NCBI GenBank assembly: GCA_028023455.1
Contig: JAQFVV010006622.1
Coordinates: 310,001 to 374,000, forward strand
Source: Epiperipatus broadwayi
Lineage: Eukaryota > Onychophora > Udeonychophora > Euonychophora > Peripatidae
Length of the DNA: 64,000 bases
Direction of reading: 5' to 3'
The position numbers were made by a program, and so were the translations under genes. Positions 47,548 through 60,810 of the stretch are shown one piece after another (the first letter of the stretch is position 1; each line of letters begins with the position of its first letter). The notes under the pieces are model-generated. The model ran no database searches and was not told the origin of the DNA. It saw only the letters and a list, made by a program, of their open reading frames with translations.

Positions 47548-47679
47548 ACATTTAAAGAATTTTTTTTTTCTCATATGTCAAATGCGTTGACCGGGAAGCG
47601 GAAGTGAACCAGGGCCAGCTGCTTCGAAGACAGCTATGCTAACCACTAGGCCATCAACGCTTGACAAACATTTAAAGAA
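47548..47679 (-). mobile_element. tRNA-Gly-like SINE copy 1 with target duplication
   Basis: Flanked by ACATTTAAAGAA at 47,548-47,559 and 47,668-47,679. On the minus strand the tRNA-like region 47,584-47,660 has a 7-bp acceptor stem GCGTTGA/TCAACGC, an A-box TGGCCTAGTGG and a B-box GGTTCACTTCC; it resembles tRNA-Gly(UCC) with an insertion in the T arm and a 9-base anticodon loop. A poly-A (poly-T on plus) tail lies at 47,561-47,570. Two related copies are at 57.2 and 59.8 kb, so it is a SINE family and not a tRNA gene. Confidence 0.75.
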
Positions 47680-47689
47680 ATTTAAAACA

Positions 47690-49190
47690 CGATCTGGGAG
47701 TATTATATATTAATAAAGAAAATACCTTTTTTCAAAATTGAACAGTTTTACATTTGTTTATGCGTTCAACATGTTTTATATCGATATACGTATATATATA
47801 TAACAATTAATAATATTGTTAAAGAAATATATTTAACCAAGCTTATTTCAAATTTATAAGCATGCATAAATATCAAATTCAATTATATCACACAATCTAC
47901 CTATGTAAAAATTCCAGAATATCATCTCTCATTATACATATATGTTGAAAACAACTTTTGCTCATTAGAGATAGATGATTGAAACACCTGAATCTCTATA
48001 CTTGTGGTAAGTAATCTGATATTTATATATATTTCATTTTAATGTTTGAATTTATTATGTGTGTGTATATATATATTTGAGATGTATTTTAGTATATGAT
48101 AAGATGTAACTTTTTTCTTCCTTGTATGATTTATGAATAATGAATACGTTAACTTATGAAATATTAACTGTGTTGCTATGACAACAATAATATCAGTATA
48201 AAATTGTTTCTTATTAATTGTATTATAAGATTGTAAATTGACTTTATTAATTTAAAAATATATATATGAATAATAAAATATATAGTTTGAATGAACATTT
48301 TTTTATGTATTTTACTTTTATTACTGCATTCATGATAGAAAATTATAAATAATACATTTAATATTTCAAATATGTTTGTACTTTTTATTTGTAAAATATT
48401 ATACTAGATATATATAAAAATATATGTCCAGTGTAATATATTGGAAATATAGTGTAAATTGTTTATTTGTTGTTGGAATGAAAAATAGTATTGGTATTGT
48501 AAAGCATGAATTTTTATTGTATGTAATAATTCTAAAATATTTATTTTTATTTTGTAAATAGTATAATTTTATTAGAATACCAATGGAAATAGCTTAATGA
48601 GTGAATATAGATGTTTACTATAGATACACTGACATCAATAAAGAAAAAAAAGTTTGAACTCATAATTCTCTCACATTTTTGCTTGGAATGGAAATATCTA
48701 TAATTTATTTTCATGTTTGTTTTTCTTTATTTATCTTAACAGTATATAATAGACCTAACATAATGGAGGGATACAAAAAAAAAAACATAGTCTGCCCATG
48801 GACCAGGGAAGCTTATTGATAAAATTTTATGGCAAAATGACAAATTTATTACAAAAAGAAAAATCATCAAAATTGCTTCATTATGTAAACTATCAGAATA
48901 TTTTATCTTTTAAAATGGATGTATTTTAAAGACAGAATACAAACAGCAAAAGATGTACAAGAGTCATATTTATTTGTCTGTGTGATTTTATTAAATTGAT
49001 TGATCAAATTTCTCTAAGATATGAATCAGTTTAATTTCCAATCATAGCTTTGTAAGGAAAAGGTAGCATCCATTCATTCATATTATTTTCATATAATATT
49101 TGCTCATGAAATAATATCTCTTCATATTGTCATAAGTGCAACATCATATGAACCAAATAATTATGATTTAACGGAATAATTTGAATATAT
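47690..49190. other. AT-rich unassigned sequence
   Basis: No gene or repeat structure seen apart from short TA runs. Confidence 0.4.
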
Positions 49191-49194
49191 ACAT

Positions 49195-51211
49195 TGTAAC
49201 AATTAATTTAAAATAAAAACTTAAAAGTTCGCAAATAAAAGTAAAAAACTAAACGCTAAAATTAAAATGTTTGTTAAACGTATATACATTCGCACAGAGG
49301 CCAAACTTTAAAAATATTTTTTTAAAAAAAACAAATAAGTATTTGAATGTACTTTTTTATAAAAAAGTACAAGATTTAAAAATAAAAACAGGTATTAATT
49401 AATGTAATCTGTAAATGGAAATGATTGTTTATGAATTATCGAAAACCAAACTGGCCCTTGGGCTCTTGTATAATTAAAATGATCTGATGAAAGATAGATA
49501 AGAAAATAAAGAGAAATTAGCTTGACCAATGGAAGCACTAAGCCTTGGCTCGGACCCTAACGAAAGTGATGGATTAGTGACGTTTTGTTGATTGAATCCG
49601 TGTGGATAATATAAAAAGGGAAATACAGTTTTTTCTGAGAGTTCCAGCATTTTGTGTTTGAGAGATGTGGTAGGACGCACATACCACACTCTCTATTTAA
49701 AAAAAAAAATGAAAAGACTGTGATACCTTGAACCAGCTATTGCCATCTCCAGAACATTATCTTCCAATGGAGGCATCGCGGGAATTAAAAGCAGAAACTT
49801 GGACTCTTCTACCGTGAGCTATGAACTTTACAAATTAACAACAAAAAAAAGTAATTAAGAACTTTTGTCGTTTTTTTTAAAGATTCAGCTAATTTAAATT
49901 TTAAAATGAACTCTTATTTGATTTTCAAATTAATAATTGATTGTTTAAATTTATATAGTTAAGTTTTGCTAAAATCATTTCCATTTTATTATTTTTATTT
50001 GTAGTAATATTTATTGTAGAAATTATTAAATGCATTACATTTAAGTTAGGTATAGACGTTGCATAGGTTCATTAACGGTTGATTATGTTGTGGTTTTCAC
50101 AGTCGATTAGAATATATAAGTCAACGATGTCACTGCGGTGTCTTATGATGAACACCAAAGGGTCTCCTGCATTCCCTCAGCAATTGACGTTATCGATTGA
50201 CTTTGTATTTTGATCGGTTGTGTTTAATTTGGAATGTTTTTGACCGTGGAATCTGTGCAGCCGATCTATACTCAACATTATAAAACAAATTGTATAAAAA
50301 TAATCTGTGCGAACGTATTTAAATGTTAAATTTAAGTCGGGCGTGAATGGCTATATAGTTTTGTAAAGTTATATTAAGGGAGGGTAATCTTAGGTTATTC
50401 ATTTCGTAGTTGAATTGGCTCAATGGATTGGATATATTTGTGTAATTACTAGATGTAGTATGAGATCCGCTATGGGCAGGATTGCATATATACGCCACAC
50501 ACCTTTTGTTTGCCTATGGATGGGTTTGTAAGACGGCAAAGGACCGCAATCCATTCCTATGGAGTTTTATGTTTATTGTTCTACTTGCCAACAGATGTAG
50601 CATTCCTGTTGGTGGAGAGACAATGTCTTCTCTAACTCTACTTACTGTTCAGATGTACATTCCTGACAGTATAGTATTTTGTGTTGTCATATTTTCATGT
50701 TACATTGAATACATAAATGTATCAGATGGATTGACGCCAGTTTGACTGCAAACTTTTTGGCCTAAGGTTAAATAAGGGATAGAATATTTTCTTTTCAAAT
50801 ACAATCTATATAGTCTATTCATACTCGACTCACTAAATAAATATTAAACTCATTATTGTAATTTACTTAAATGTAAAACTAAAGATTAATAGAAAAATCT
50901 AAAATGTTGAATTTATTCCTCAAAATTTAAATGTTATTTTATATGTGCGTAAATAAATATTTTTATGTGTTAATTTCTGGCAGTGGCTTTTATTTTTTTT
51001 ATATTTGAGATATAAAGTTATATTTTATAATCTCTGCTGTTCCACTGAGCTAGTGACTTGGGCTAACGATCTAAATATTTAAATAAAGTGGAATCTTAAC
51101 AGCGCATATCTGCCTACTGTATAAATTTTTCTAGGTTCAAATGCCTAGATGGCGCCCTAGTAGTTGCAGATACGTAGATTGCTGTCTCCACTATTGTTTT
51201 GGATCGTTATA
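49195..51211 (+). mobile_element. Solo LTR-like insertion, about 2.0 kb
   Basis: Starts TGTAAC, ends GTTATA, and is flanked by the 4-bp duplicate ACAT (49,191-49,194 and 51,212-51,215), matching the ends of the 3,492-4,911 insertion (TGTAAC...GTTATA, CTAT). A TATAAAAAGGG box lies near 49,610, about 415 bp from the start. TGGCGCCCTAGTAG lies near 51,163; the other insertion has TGGCGCCCTCAAGTAG. The open frame at 50,482-50,745 has no recognisable motif. The extra 600 bp relative to the first copy is unexplained. Confidence 0.55.
49610..49621 (+). promoter_or_regulatory. Putative LTR TATA box, copy 2
   Basis: TATAAAAAGGG, followed by AGTTCCAGCATTTTGTG where transcription could start. Position in the element is similar to the box at 3,853. 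Confidence 0.4.
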
Positions 51212-51215
51212 ACAT

Positions 51216-51900
51216 AATATATGAAATTGACAAAATGTACTTTGAATTTAAAAGTTCTCACAAATAAATTTTATCTTCTTTGGAATAAAGGCATACTTTT
51301 GGTTTTATAGTTTGAAATATAGACATTGCAAATGGGATGCCATACTGGGATACAGTATTTAAAGACTTTCATTCAGGTCGTTTATTTATATTTGTTATGA
51401 CAGACAGATAGATAATGTTTATTTTCATTTAAAATGTACAAATATTTATTGACGAATATATAATTAATTAGTGATCTATTCACATATCAAAGAATAAAAG
51501 CTATGTTTTCCTAAAATTTAAATTCATATCTTGTGGTATAGTAATTGTTATTTCAATATTTAAAAATACTCATTTTTTTTAATTTAATGATTATAACTTC
51601 AAATATATCATATATCTTAGAAGTTTAAAAAGATTTTACAGGAATAAATATTCATTTCTTTGTTCTCTTAAATTCATATTAATAAATAGCTAAATTCAAC
51701 TTTATATATATATATATTGTACCCTCACTTCTCGATATATGATATAATTTTAAATATGACTAGCTCAATTAAATCATTATGCTCAGCTAAAATATGTACA
51801 ACTATCTTTAATATATTTTTATAATATTATAACTTATCAGATTTATTACAAACTTATCAAAAATTAATATAGTTCAATATTATGTACTAATTAAATAAAT
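51216..51900. other. AT-rich unassigned sequence
   Basis: A TA run near 51,700. No gene or repeat recognised. Confidence 0.4.
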
Positions 51901-54900
51901 ATTTACTAAAATCATGAGACTGTGAAGTGAAGTTACAATTGGTAATCAGATTTACATTGAGTCAATTCTCTCCAAGACACTATCTCAATGGCATAAGAAT
52001 ACTATTACCTCTTTATTTTTCATTACTAACTCTACAGCATTCTTATCTTTTATAAATGAATTATCTTTAATAATAATAAATAAATAAATCTCAATCTTTT
52101 GTTAAGGAACTATAATTAAATGATCTCAGGTTTTTCTAATTATCTTAAAGTAATAATAATTCATGTAGATAGGAATGATAAGGGATTTAATATCAAACCT
52201 AAATACACCTAACTTATTCTAATAACAATAACTAACAATAATAATCTTTAGAGTATATCTTAATCTTATCTATTAGATTATACTTTTAATCATTAAGAAA
52301 ATAAATAAATCATACTTCTTTATTTCCATATAGTATCTTATTTTAAAATAAACAAAATCTTATATTTAACAATTGTAATAAATATTATTATACTCTTATA
52401 TCATTATAATTACTTTATACATTAATATTATTAATTCAATCAATTCTATAAATTATATTAAGAAAATATTGTTTTTTCAAATAATAAAACAATAAACATT
52501 TCAAATATTATTTTATTCAAATTATTGTTCAAATTTAAAATAATGATTCAACACATCTTTAAACAGCTACAATTTTTACATTAACTTTAAAAATAATTTA
52601 TTTACACTATTTACATTTAAAGAACTAAAGAAAATAAACAAAAAAATAGAAAATATATACAGATTTTTAATTTACTATTCATATCATAGTAGTATTTATA
52701 CATTTATTAAATTTTTATCAATAACTTAATAGTTTATACTTTAAATTTTAATAAAAAAATCATCTCGTTAATACAAGAAAAAGGTTTTATGTGAAATATC
52801 ATTGTGTATAAATAAATAGACTTTAATAATTAAAATGCTATTTCACTTAGTCTTATGATTTTATTATAATGTACTGTTTATTAAATGTACCATTAATATT
52901 ACTCAAAGATCAATTAATTATAAAGATATACTTAATACAATAACAATTATTATATCACTGTTTATTTATTCCGATATAATGTCATACTTTCTTATCAAAA
53001 TACAATACGATATTACTTTTAAAAATATATTTTAAATTATTCAATATTTCACTTTTATAAGTATTGTTAAATAATTCTATGTTCTTCTTTTAAATTATTA
53101 CTCTCTTCTTTATCCTATTCCTCCTAATAAACTTCTATCTACAAAAGTCATTTACCTTATTTAATTTCGAAAAACAAATGACCAATTTTAACAAAAATAA
53201 TAACATCCAAACTTCTTATACCTATCCCTATATACAATAGCCTTCAATCAAGATATATTTATTAAAATTAACTTTACTAACAAAAATAAAATAAAAATAT
53301 AACTTTATATACTTCTTACTAACTTTAAAATAAAATAAATAACTTACGCTAATAAAATCTAATTCCTATATTAAGAGAAACATAAAATATCAAGAAAGAA
53401 TCATATAATTATTTCTAGATTCTCTATTCTGTACTATTTATATCATCAATTTAAAATATCTATTAAAATAAAAGCTATTATTATCTTATTTATTATTTAA
53501 ACTTTAATACTTTCAATAATCATATACTTTTTACTAAAGAAAACATAGTAATACATCAAATTATTATTATTATTACACTTTCCATAAAGATACTTCAGTA
53601 CAGCCCAACGTGCCTCAGATTGTTTTACAAAATATTTAATTTACCAACAATTATTCTTTAAAATATATGTGTATATTATAAAATAAACTTTATGCTATAA
53701 AAAGTTATATTTAGTTATTATTTAAAAAAAAAAAAAGTAATGTACCTTCCTATTTTCAATAAATTAATAATTAATTAAATATTTTTAGTCAATAAATAAA
53801 ACATATTAATAACATCCAACTGTATTCTCAGCTATAATTTTCTTTTCTAGGCACAAATTTCACCAAAACACTCTTCCTTTCGTAATCATTTCTTTAAAAG
53901 TTTTTATAAAAAAAATGAAAATTTTTTAAAAATAAAATAAAATAAAAGTCAGTCCACATACAAACAAAATAAAATTAGAATAGTTTATAGATCCGTATTC
54001 TCTTATAGAAAATTATTTTAAAGTTATTTTTACATTGTCTACAATTTATAAAGTCTGACTATTATTTCAATTATATATGTTATTTTTTTCTAAAGATATT
54101 TAGGTAAGATTACTTTAAAAGTCTTCTATCAGCTTCAGACTTTAATAATATAATAATTTATAATATTTTTTACCATTAATTCAATTTATTTCTAAACATT
54201 TTTCTTTTAAACATAAAGACTTACAAGGCAAATATTCATATAATCTTATTATTTACTATCTTTACTAAGATATATACTTAATTTATATTTATAAATACTT
54301 TCTTCATAAAGAATATTTCTCATCTTTTAAATATCTATTTTATAAATTAATTACCATTAGCTTTTAATTTATACAAAGTCCAACGTATTAATTTTAGCAC
54401 TAATAACTCTCCTAGTTAATCAGCGTTTTAAATTTTCGTATAAAGTCTCCAATACTTTTATCCTTATTTTTTCCTGACTATTTAATAGTAAATTGAGCTT
54501 CAATAGAAAACGATCAATAGGGAACTATAATAAATTAACACTGCATATTTATTAACTTTTATAAATTATTTTAAAAACTACTCTCTTATAATTTTAAAAC
54601 GATTTGAGAGCGTCTATAATTACTTAGCTTTTTTAATAGCCTCTTTACTTAAAATTTCAATCACAAGTCCCCTCCAAACAATTAACCTTGGTTTTATACG
54701 GAAGAAAACTCCCACTTATTGGTGAATTAAACAATCGACTTGTAGCTTATTTACATATTTCACCAACAAGACAGAATTAAAAATAAATAATGACTTTTTT
54801 AATATTTATTATTTATCACATTATTAAATTCTTAAATCAATCTTTATCGTTTATTTAAATCCATTAAACATTTTTTTAAAACATTCTTTCTTACTTAATT

Positions 54901-55560
54901 TCACGTTTAACTTTTATAAGATTATTTTTATAAATAAATTAAGTCTATTTTTATTCGTTATCTTTTTAAGCAGTATTTTAAAAATCAGATTTAATATTTC
55001 ACATTATCTTTATTTTTATTTCATGATAGCCAAAATAATATTTATAAATTTTATAACAGAATTTTTAAAATAGCTTCGCAACTTTACTAAAAAAAACTTC
55101 CAAGCATGTGTGTATGTGTCTAATTAACATCTGTTTTTTACAACAAAGCTACAAACGCTTGTAATAATCTAAAAATAAACTAACAATTCATTTTTTAAAA
55201 ATAAATATTTTTAAAATAAATAATATCTTCTAACAACTTTTAAAATAATACTTCGATATTATTAAAATCAAATATTAATCTTCTATTATGTACTACTAAT
55301 AATTAAAATATTTATATTTATTTATTAAATATTAATTTTTATCAACAGTAAATATATGCATTTAATTTTAACTTGTCTTTTAAAACTTTAACTTTAAAAT
55401 TCATTTATTAAATTTATTAATGCAGTATTGATCATGGCCAGTTTTCCCAACCATATACTATTATCATTCCCATTGAAATGTCTCTCTCAAACATCAGCAC
55501 AATTTTCACATATCAAATACTCACGAATTACTTTAGTTACACTTTTAAAAGATTGTTATA
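51900..55560. other. Very AT-rich, G-poor stretch with strand asymmetry
   Basis: The plus strand has far fewer G than C over several kilobases; for example 52,381-52,440 has no G and 6 C, and 53,221-53,280 has 2 G and 12 C. No open frame or motif is recognisable. The asymmetry may mark a long-standing transcription direction, biased deamination, or an old element. Confidence 0.55.
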
Positions 55561-57225
55561 AACAAAATTAACATCATATAGTTAAATATATCTTAAATTT
55601 AAAATTTTTTAAATAGATTGATACATCAATTTATGGAGACCTATACAAAAGGGCACAATATAAAGTATATATTAAACTCTCATATTTTGGAAATTATGAG
55701 GGTTCCACAAGATCTTTGTGATATATATATATTACATTTGTTATTAGATAGAGATTAATGGGCAATCATATATGTAAATATGAAATTAAAGTTAATTGAT
55801 AATTTATTGTAAATTCAATTAAATTGTATGCGTATATATTCTTTACGATCTATTCATCATATATTATATATATAATTAATACTTATTTATTAACCTTTGG
55901 AACACTGATTATTTTATTGGCCAAGTGAGGTAAAAGTCTAAACTTTTAATTGATCAATTCACAAACTCAACTGTCAAAATATATTCATCTTTTAATATTA
56001 TATTCACTTTAGTTTCATTTGTAAAAAGTATATTAATAATTTGTCAGGTTATAAAAGTGAATGAAAGTTTTTTCAAAAATAAATTTTTATATATAATTAT
56101 AAAAATATACGATAGCGGCAAATCTAAAACGAATGTTACTCACCAACTAAAAAGTGTTGCTGATGTCAGTGATTTCTTTCCAATTTTACATTGTGGAAAA
56201 GTAAATAATTTTTACTAAAATCTTAACTATTTTTCTAAAATAATTTTATTTTTAGCATATTTTATCAAAATAATTTATAATATGTCAAAAAATACTTTTA
56301 AAATGGTCTAAAACATTCATTTATCACTTTCAAAATGAAAGAAAAGAAATCATAGCAGTTTAGTTATTGACAAGCGTTTTTCTTTGTCCTTGATGGTTAG
56401 TAGCCAATCAGCGTCAAGGACGAACTGCCCTCTTCCTTTGTTATACTTAAAATTTGAATATTACTGATTTTTTGCTTGTAAAATAATTCAGAAGAGGGCA
56501 GCATCTTACGGAACTTTTTTTAAACTTTAAAAATTACGCAAAATCTTAACGTTAAAAATGACGGAATTCGAGTGACTTGAAGCCAGCTTATTTTTAATCA
56601 TCCAATGCCATCAATTAATAAATTTATTTTAAAATTTAGTTTGACCTAAATAAACCTTTCCAATTATTGTCTGGTTGAGCAAATGAATTTATTGCTTAAT
56701 AACATTCGAGTAAGAACATATAAACTGTTTATACCGTAAAATTTACTTGAAATCATTATATTTCATAATCCAGAAATCAAACACAAGTATTAGTGAGTAT
56801 GGTTATATTATTATTTTTGTATTGAATTCTATAAGTATTATTTGACTAGGTATAAACATTATCTTAATGATAATCAAATATGTTCTTTTAAGAATTATTT
56901 GTTTAGGTAATTACAGTATTGAGTTCATGGTTGATCATTAAGATCTTAATATTTTCTGCTGTCATAATTTTCAGAAAGATTTGCTCTAATTTTATTTAAA
57001 TTTAATGAGGTGTATTTTCAATCCAATTTGAAAGTATGCTATTTTTTCAAAACATTAAATATCTCAATAATTGTACAAGTATAATTTATGGTAACATATC
57101 AATAATGAGTTCTGTCTGAAGACCATAGTGATGATATAAATAGTTAAGACAAATTTTGGTAAAACATAAATTCACTTATTGAAAATATTTAAAACATTAA
57201 AATTTAACTTTTAGTTACAAAACAA
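55560..57225. other. Unassigned sequence
   Basis: At about 56,340-56,520 a less AT-rich patch contains GCGTCAAGGACGAACTGCCC and AGAAGAGGGCAGCATC; no coding frame or tRNA box fits. Nothing else seen. Confidence 0.35.
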
Positions 57226-57353
57226 ATAATAAAAACATTTTTTTTCCATGTGTCATAGCATCAGCTGAGAAGCGAACCTGCTAACCCGGGACAATTGCTT
57301 GTAAGGCAACTGTGCTGAATTGTCAACCACCAATGTTTGATAATAAAAACATT
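57226..57353 (-). mobile_element. tRNA-like SINE copy 2 with target duplication
   Basis: Flanked by ATAATAAAAACATT at 57,226-57,239 and 57,340-57,353. The minus strand carries GCATTGGTGG near its 5' end, TTGCCTTACAAGCAA in the anticodon arm, a B-box-like AGGTTCGCTTCTC (rc at 57,267-57,278) and a poly-A tail next to the left duplicate. Diverged from copy 1 but with the same ends. Confidence 0.7.
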
Positions 57354-58630
57354 ATTACCAGTAAGAATTTGCTGTTTGACATTAATCAATTTTTAGAGAA
57401 TATTTTTCTATTAAATAGTAAATGTTTAATTACTTTTGCAACAAAAATATTAATAAATTATACAAAATGTGTAAACTTATTTATTTTTTAAATGTTAATA
57501 AAAATTTATATTTCTTGAATGCAGATATGTACTTTCTCTTACAGAAAAAATGATGCCAGATTCTCATTTGCCTGTTCCCTGATTGTTTCTGACATCTAGA
57601 TATATTCACATAGAATTAAAACCTATTCAAATTATTAGTGCAAATTTTTGTCATCAAATTGGCATTGAATTATGTTAAAAGTGATTGCAGTACCAAAACA
57701 ATTATTTTATTTAGTCCCATAATAAACTATGTAAACAAATGAACTTTATAAAAATAATCAAATAGCATTATCGCTTAAGGGTTCAAAAGATGATTTGAGC
57801 ATCAAAAGTAAGACAGATGCAATCTGTGAAGCTTAAGGTTCAAAGTTTGCAACTCTATCATTGCAACAAATCAAGCAGAGCTCTTTATAAACAGATCTAT
57901 CATTAAGACTTTATTCTTAACTTATGCATTTGATATTTTCTTTGCATTCTATTTGATTGATTAGTCATAGAAAAGTTGTATGTTGCTCAAAATCACTCAG
58001 TGCACTATCTACAATTTTTTTAAATTTAAAAATGACATTTATAATTACTTCAATAATTTAAGTTATTAAGAGTGAACTATTAATTAGTACATGTAAAAGA
58101 TAAAATTGATAAGTTGGAAATATTAATTTATTATTGAAGTTTAAATAAATTGTCTGTACTATTGTTAATGCATTTTATTTAGTTTTAAATGATTATTTTT
58201 TTAGAATTATCGATAGATGAATATTATGCATACATAATCTTATGCAATTTAGTGTAGAAAATGGGTGATATACGTTACCTGTTCCTGAAACATGAAATTA
58301 TAATGCTCAGACATCATATCTAACAAATAATCACTTTATTATATATATAGGGAAAAAACCCATACAAAGCACCCCTAAATAGCCTATTGCAAAGAAAAAA
58401 CCTCTCCAGTATCATTAAAAAAAAAATTACAAAGATGAAGAAAATACTATTATTAGTCCATTGAATAACCAGCTGGCAATGTCTTGTATCAGTTTTATCA
58501 CGTGATTAAAAAATAATTACATCACTATTTATCAACAGTCAAACGAAAAAATTGATTTGATTTAAAAATTATAAGTACAGTATAAGCATTTCTTTTTTTT
58601 TAAATCAATAATACTAAAAATATTTTTTCT
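57354..58630. other. AT-rich unassigned sequence
   Basis: No gene or repeat structure recognised. Confidence 0.4.
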
Positions 58631-58639
58631 TCAGAAGAA

Positions 58640-59150
58640 ATATATTACATTTATTGATACAAGCAATTAAAGTGGGAGTTTTTGCTGATATTAGAAGAGC
58701 CACTTTTTTAATTTATAGTTTATGGCTAACTCGATGTGATATTCTTTTTAATTCTAATTGTACAGATCTTCTGAAGATTATAATTGGAAAGATCAGATCG
58801 ATAAAAGAAAGAGACAATAGAATATCATCACAAGATTTATTTATTAGTACATGGGATCTTATTAACATTTGAAGACCAGGTTGGATATTATAAATTACCT
58901 TTTTTTAGAAAAGATATATATAAAATTGTATTTTTATTCTATTTTTATATTTACTTGTTAACACTTAGCAGATTCTGCCTATTGAACTTTAATTTGCTTA
59001 CTGTTTTATCATATAATATTATGTATTTATTTATTTTCTGGTTTAAGTTTGTTTTGTTAAATATATATATATTACATTCTATTGTTCTATACATGCACTG
59101 TTTTTGCTTGTTATAAAATTAATAAAATTTATTGATTTCTATTTATTGAC
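58640..59150 (+). mobile_element. 5'-truncated LINE fragment related to LINE A
   Basis: The plus frame at 58,654-58,872 encodes ADIRRATFLIYSLWLTRCDI and KIRSIKERDNRISSQDL, then FISTWDLINI. This aligns with the C-terminus of LINE A ORF2 (IRAATFVLYAFWCTRC, NQIRNRDKTIANPHIYAATWSLI) and ends at the same place. It is therefore the last about 70 codons and 3'UTR of a diverged relative, truncated on the 5' side. No AAT array follows it here, unlike LINE A. Confidence 0.75.
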
Positions 59151-59687
59151 TTTTTTTTTACATTTTGCCCTCATATATATAGATCATTATCAAGATTTAT
59201 TTAACACACGCATATATATTTATACATTGAACACTTATGCCCACTATCTGACAAGTGTTACTTATTAATTTCCTATATCCATATAAATCTATGATCATCT
59301 TATATTAGTATTAATAATCACATTAATTTGATGTTAAAGGAGTAAATTCTCACAGCTTTAACATCAAGCAATCTAACATAGGATGAACAATCTCTGTTTC
59401 CATTTGGATTGCTATTATTAATCTAAAGTAATTGGCAATGAAAGATTGTATGCAAAATATATACCCCCAGAATGATTGGCCAGCCTTTACATGCAATATG
59501 ACAATTCCAGATTTATTTAATATATATGATAATATATAATTCTATGTTTGAACCTTTTTGCATCTGTTATTAAAAGACTGAAATAGTTTTTATTCTTACA
59601 TTGTTTACATGGTGGTTATCTTCAGGGATATTAAAGATATATCCATATTTAAAAAGTTTTAATTTTGAAATATGGATGTTTAATATA

Positions 59688-59725
59688 CACTCTGAAGATT
59701 ACTTGTAAGCAATCAAAAGATAGAA
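59688..59725 (+). ncRNA. Decayed hammerhead-like motif
   Basis: CTCTGAAGATTACTTG is followed by CAATCAAAAGATAG; GATT/AATC can pair and the GAAA position reads AAAA, the same change as in the motifs at 3.0 and 24.4 kb. Weak on its own. Confidence 0.25.
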
Positions 59726-59779
59726 ATGACAACTATATAAAACAAAAAAATTCAGTGGTTAAGGAATATGCATACACAG

Positions 59780-59918
59780 AAATAACAGTATTTTTATTTT
59801 TTTTTATATCAAAGCATCAGTCGGGAAGTGAACCTGCAACAACTGTCTGCAAGACACTGCTTGCAAGGCTGCTGCGCTGAACTCTTGGCTACCAATGCTT
59901 GACAAAAATAACTGTATT
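59780..59918 (-). mobile_element. tRNA-like SINE copy 3 with target duplication
   Basis: Flanked by AAATAACAGTATT (59,780-59,792) and AAATAACTGTATT (59,906-59,918), with one mismatch. The minus strand carries GTCAAGCATTGGTAGCC at the 5' end, GCAGCCTTGCAAGCAG, a B-box AGGTTCACTTCCC (rc at 59,823-59,834), TGATGC and a poly-A tail beside the left duplicate. An insertion in the variable-arm region makes it longer than copies 1 and 2. Confidence 0.7.
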
Positions 59919-60589
59919 GTGTTAAAAATATCATTAAAATAGAAGCAAGCCAGTACATTGCAAGAATGAGGGAAATTAATAAATATCATTGATAAAAACA
60001 ATATATAAATATATACGAATAGGCTGTGAAGTATTGTACCAATCAGAATTGTATGTTCGTCTAACAAGAATTAGCATCTAAGCAAAAGTACCTAGAATTC
60101 AATCATATGCAAGATACACAGGTCAGGAATACTCATGAACTCTGCCCTATTGACCATTTCCCAAGTCTACAACATTACAAACAACACTTCTGATGATAGC
60201 AGACGACATTCTAACAATCCCGGCCGAGAGGGTCAGCAGAGACACAAGAGATCTAATGATTAATTAAAGGATGATGCAATATAATAACAGATGTGCATGC
60301 ATGAATTAATAAAATGTCCAAAGAATAGATTATTAACTATGAATTTATTGAAAATAACATTAATAATGCAATTGAATTAGTATATGAGCAAATGGATATA
60401 GATTTAAACACATCATAAATCTGATTACACATAATAAATACTCGATCTGGGTTTCACATAATGTTGACATGGGCATTCCATGCTGACCTTAGCAACATAA
60501 TTTAAGGATTGATGGATATGCAAATACCAAATATACATATTAGTAAGAAATTAATTAATCGAAACGATGCGGCTTAATATGCTAATTTA
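59919..60589. other. AT-rich unassigned sequence
   Basis: No gene recognised; the minus frame crossing 59,804-60,067 begins in the SINE and is not a gene. Confidence 0.4.
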
Positions 60590-60810
60590 AAATATTTTAC
60601 AGGGCTTCTATTACTCACACTATGATATTTAAATCACTAAGAATGTAACAGATTTCAATAACTATACGTGGGCTTTTATTATGACCATTATAATATTTTA
60701 AATCACAAAGAATGTAACAGATTTCAATAACTATACGTGGGCTTTTATTATATACATTATGATAGTTTGAATAACAAATAATCTAGTGAATTTTGATTAT
60801 ACATGGATTT
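60590..60810. repeat. 69-bp tandem repeat, about three units
   Basis: GAATGTAACAG at 60,641 recurs at 60,710, with TTTCAATAACTATACGTGGG in both units; a third, diverged unit follows to about 60,810. Confidence 0.8.

Noticed and set aside
47584-47660. Possible functional tRNA-Gly gene
   Set aside because: The anticodon loop has nine bases, the T arm has an insertion, and poly-A and target duplicates mark it as a SINE.
49474-49689. Minus frame of 71 codons
   Set aside because: It lies opposite the promoter region of the LTR-like insertion and has no motif.
50482-50745. Open frame of 87 codons with hydrophobic residues
   Set aside because: It lies within the LTR-like insertion, has no family motif and no partner frame.
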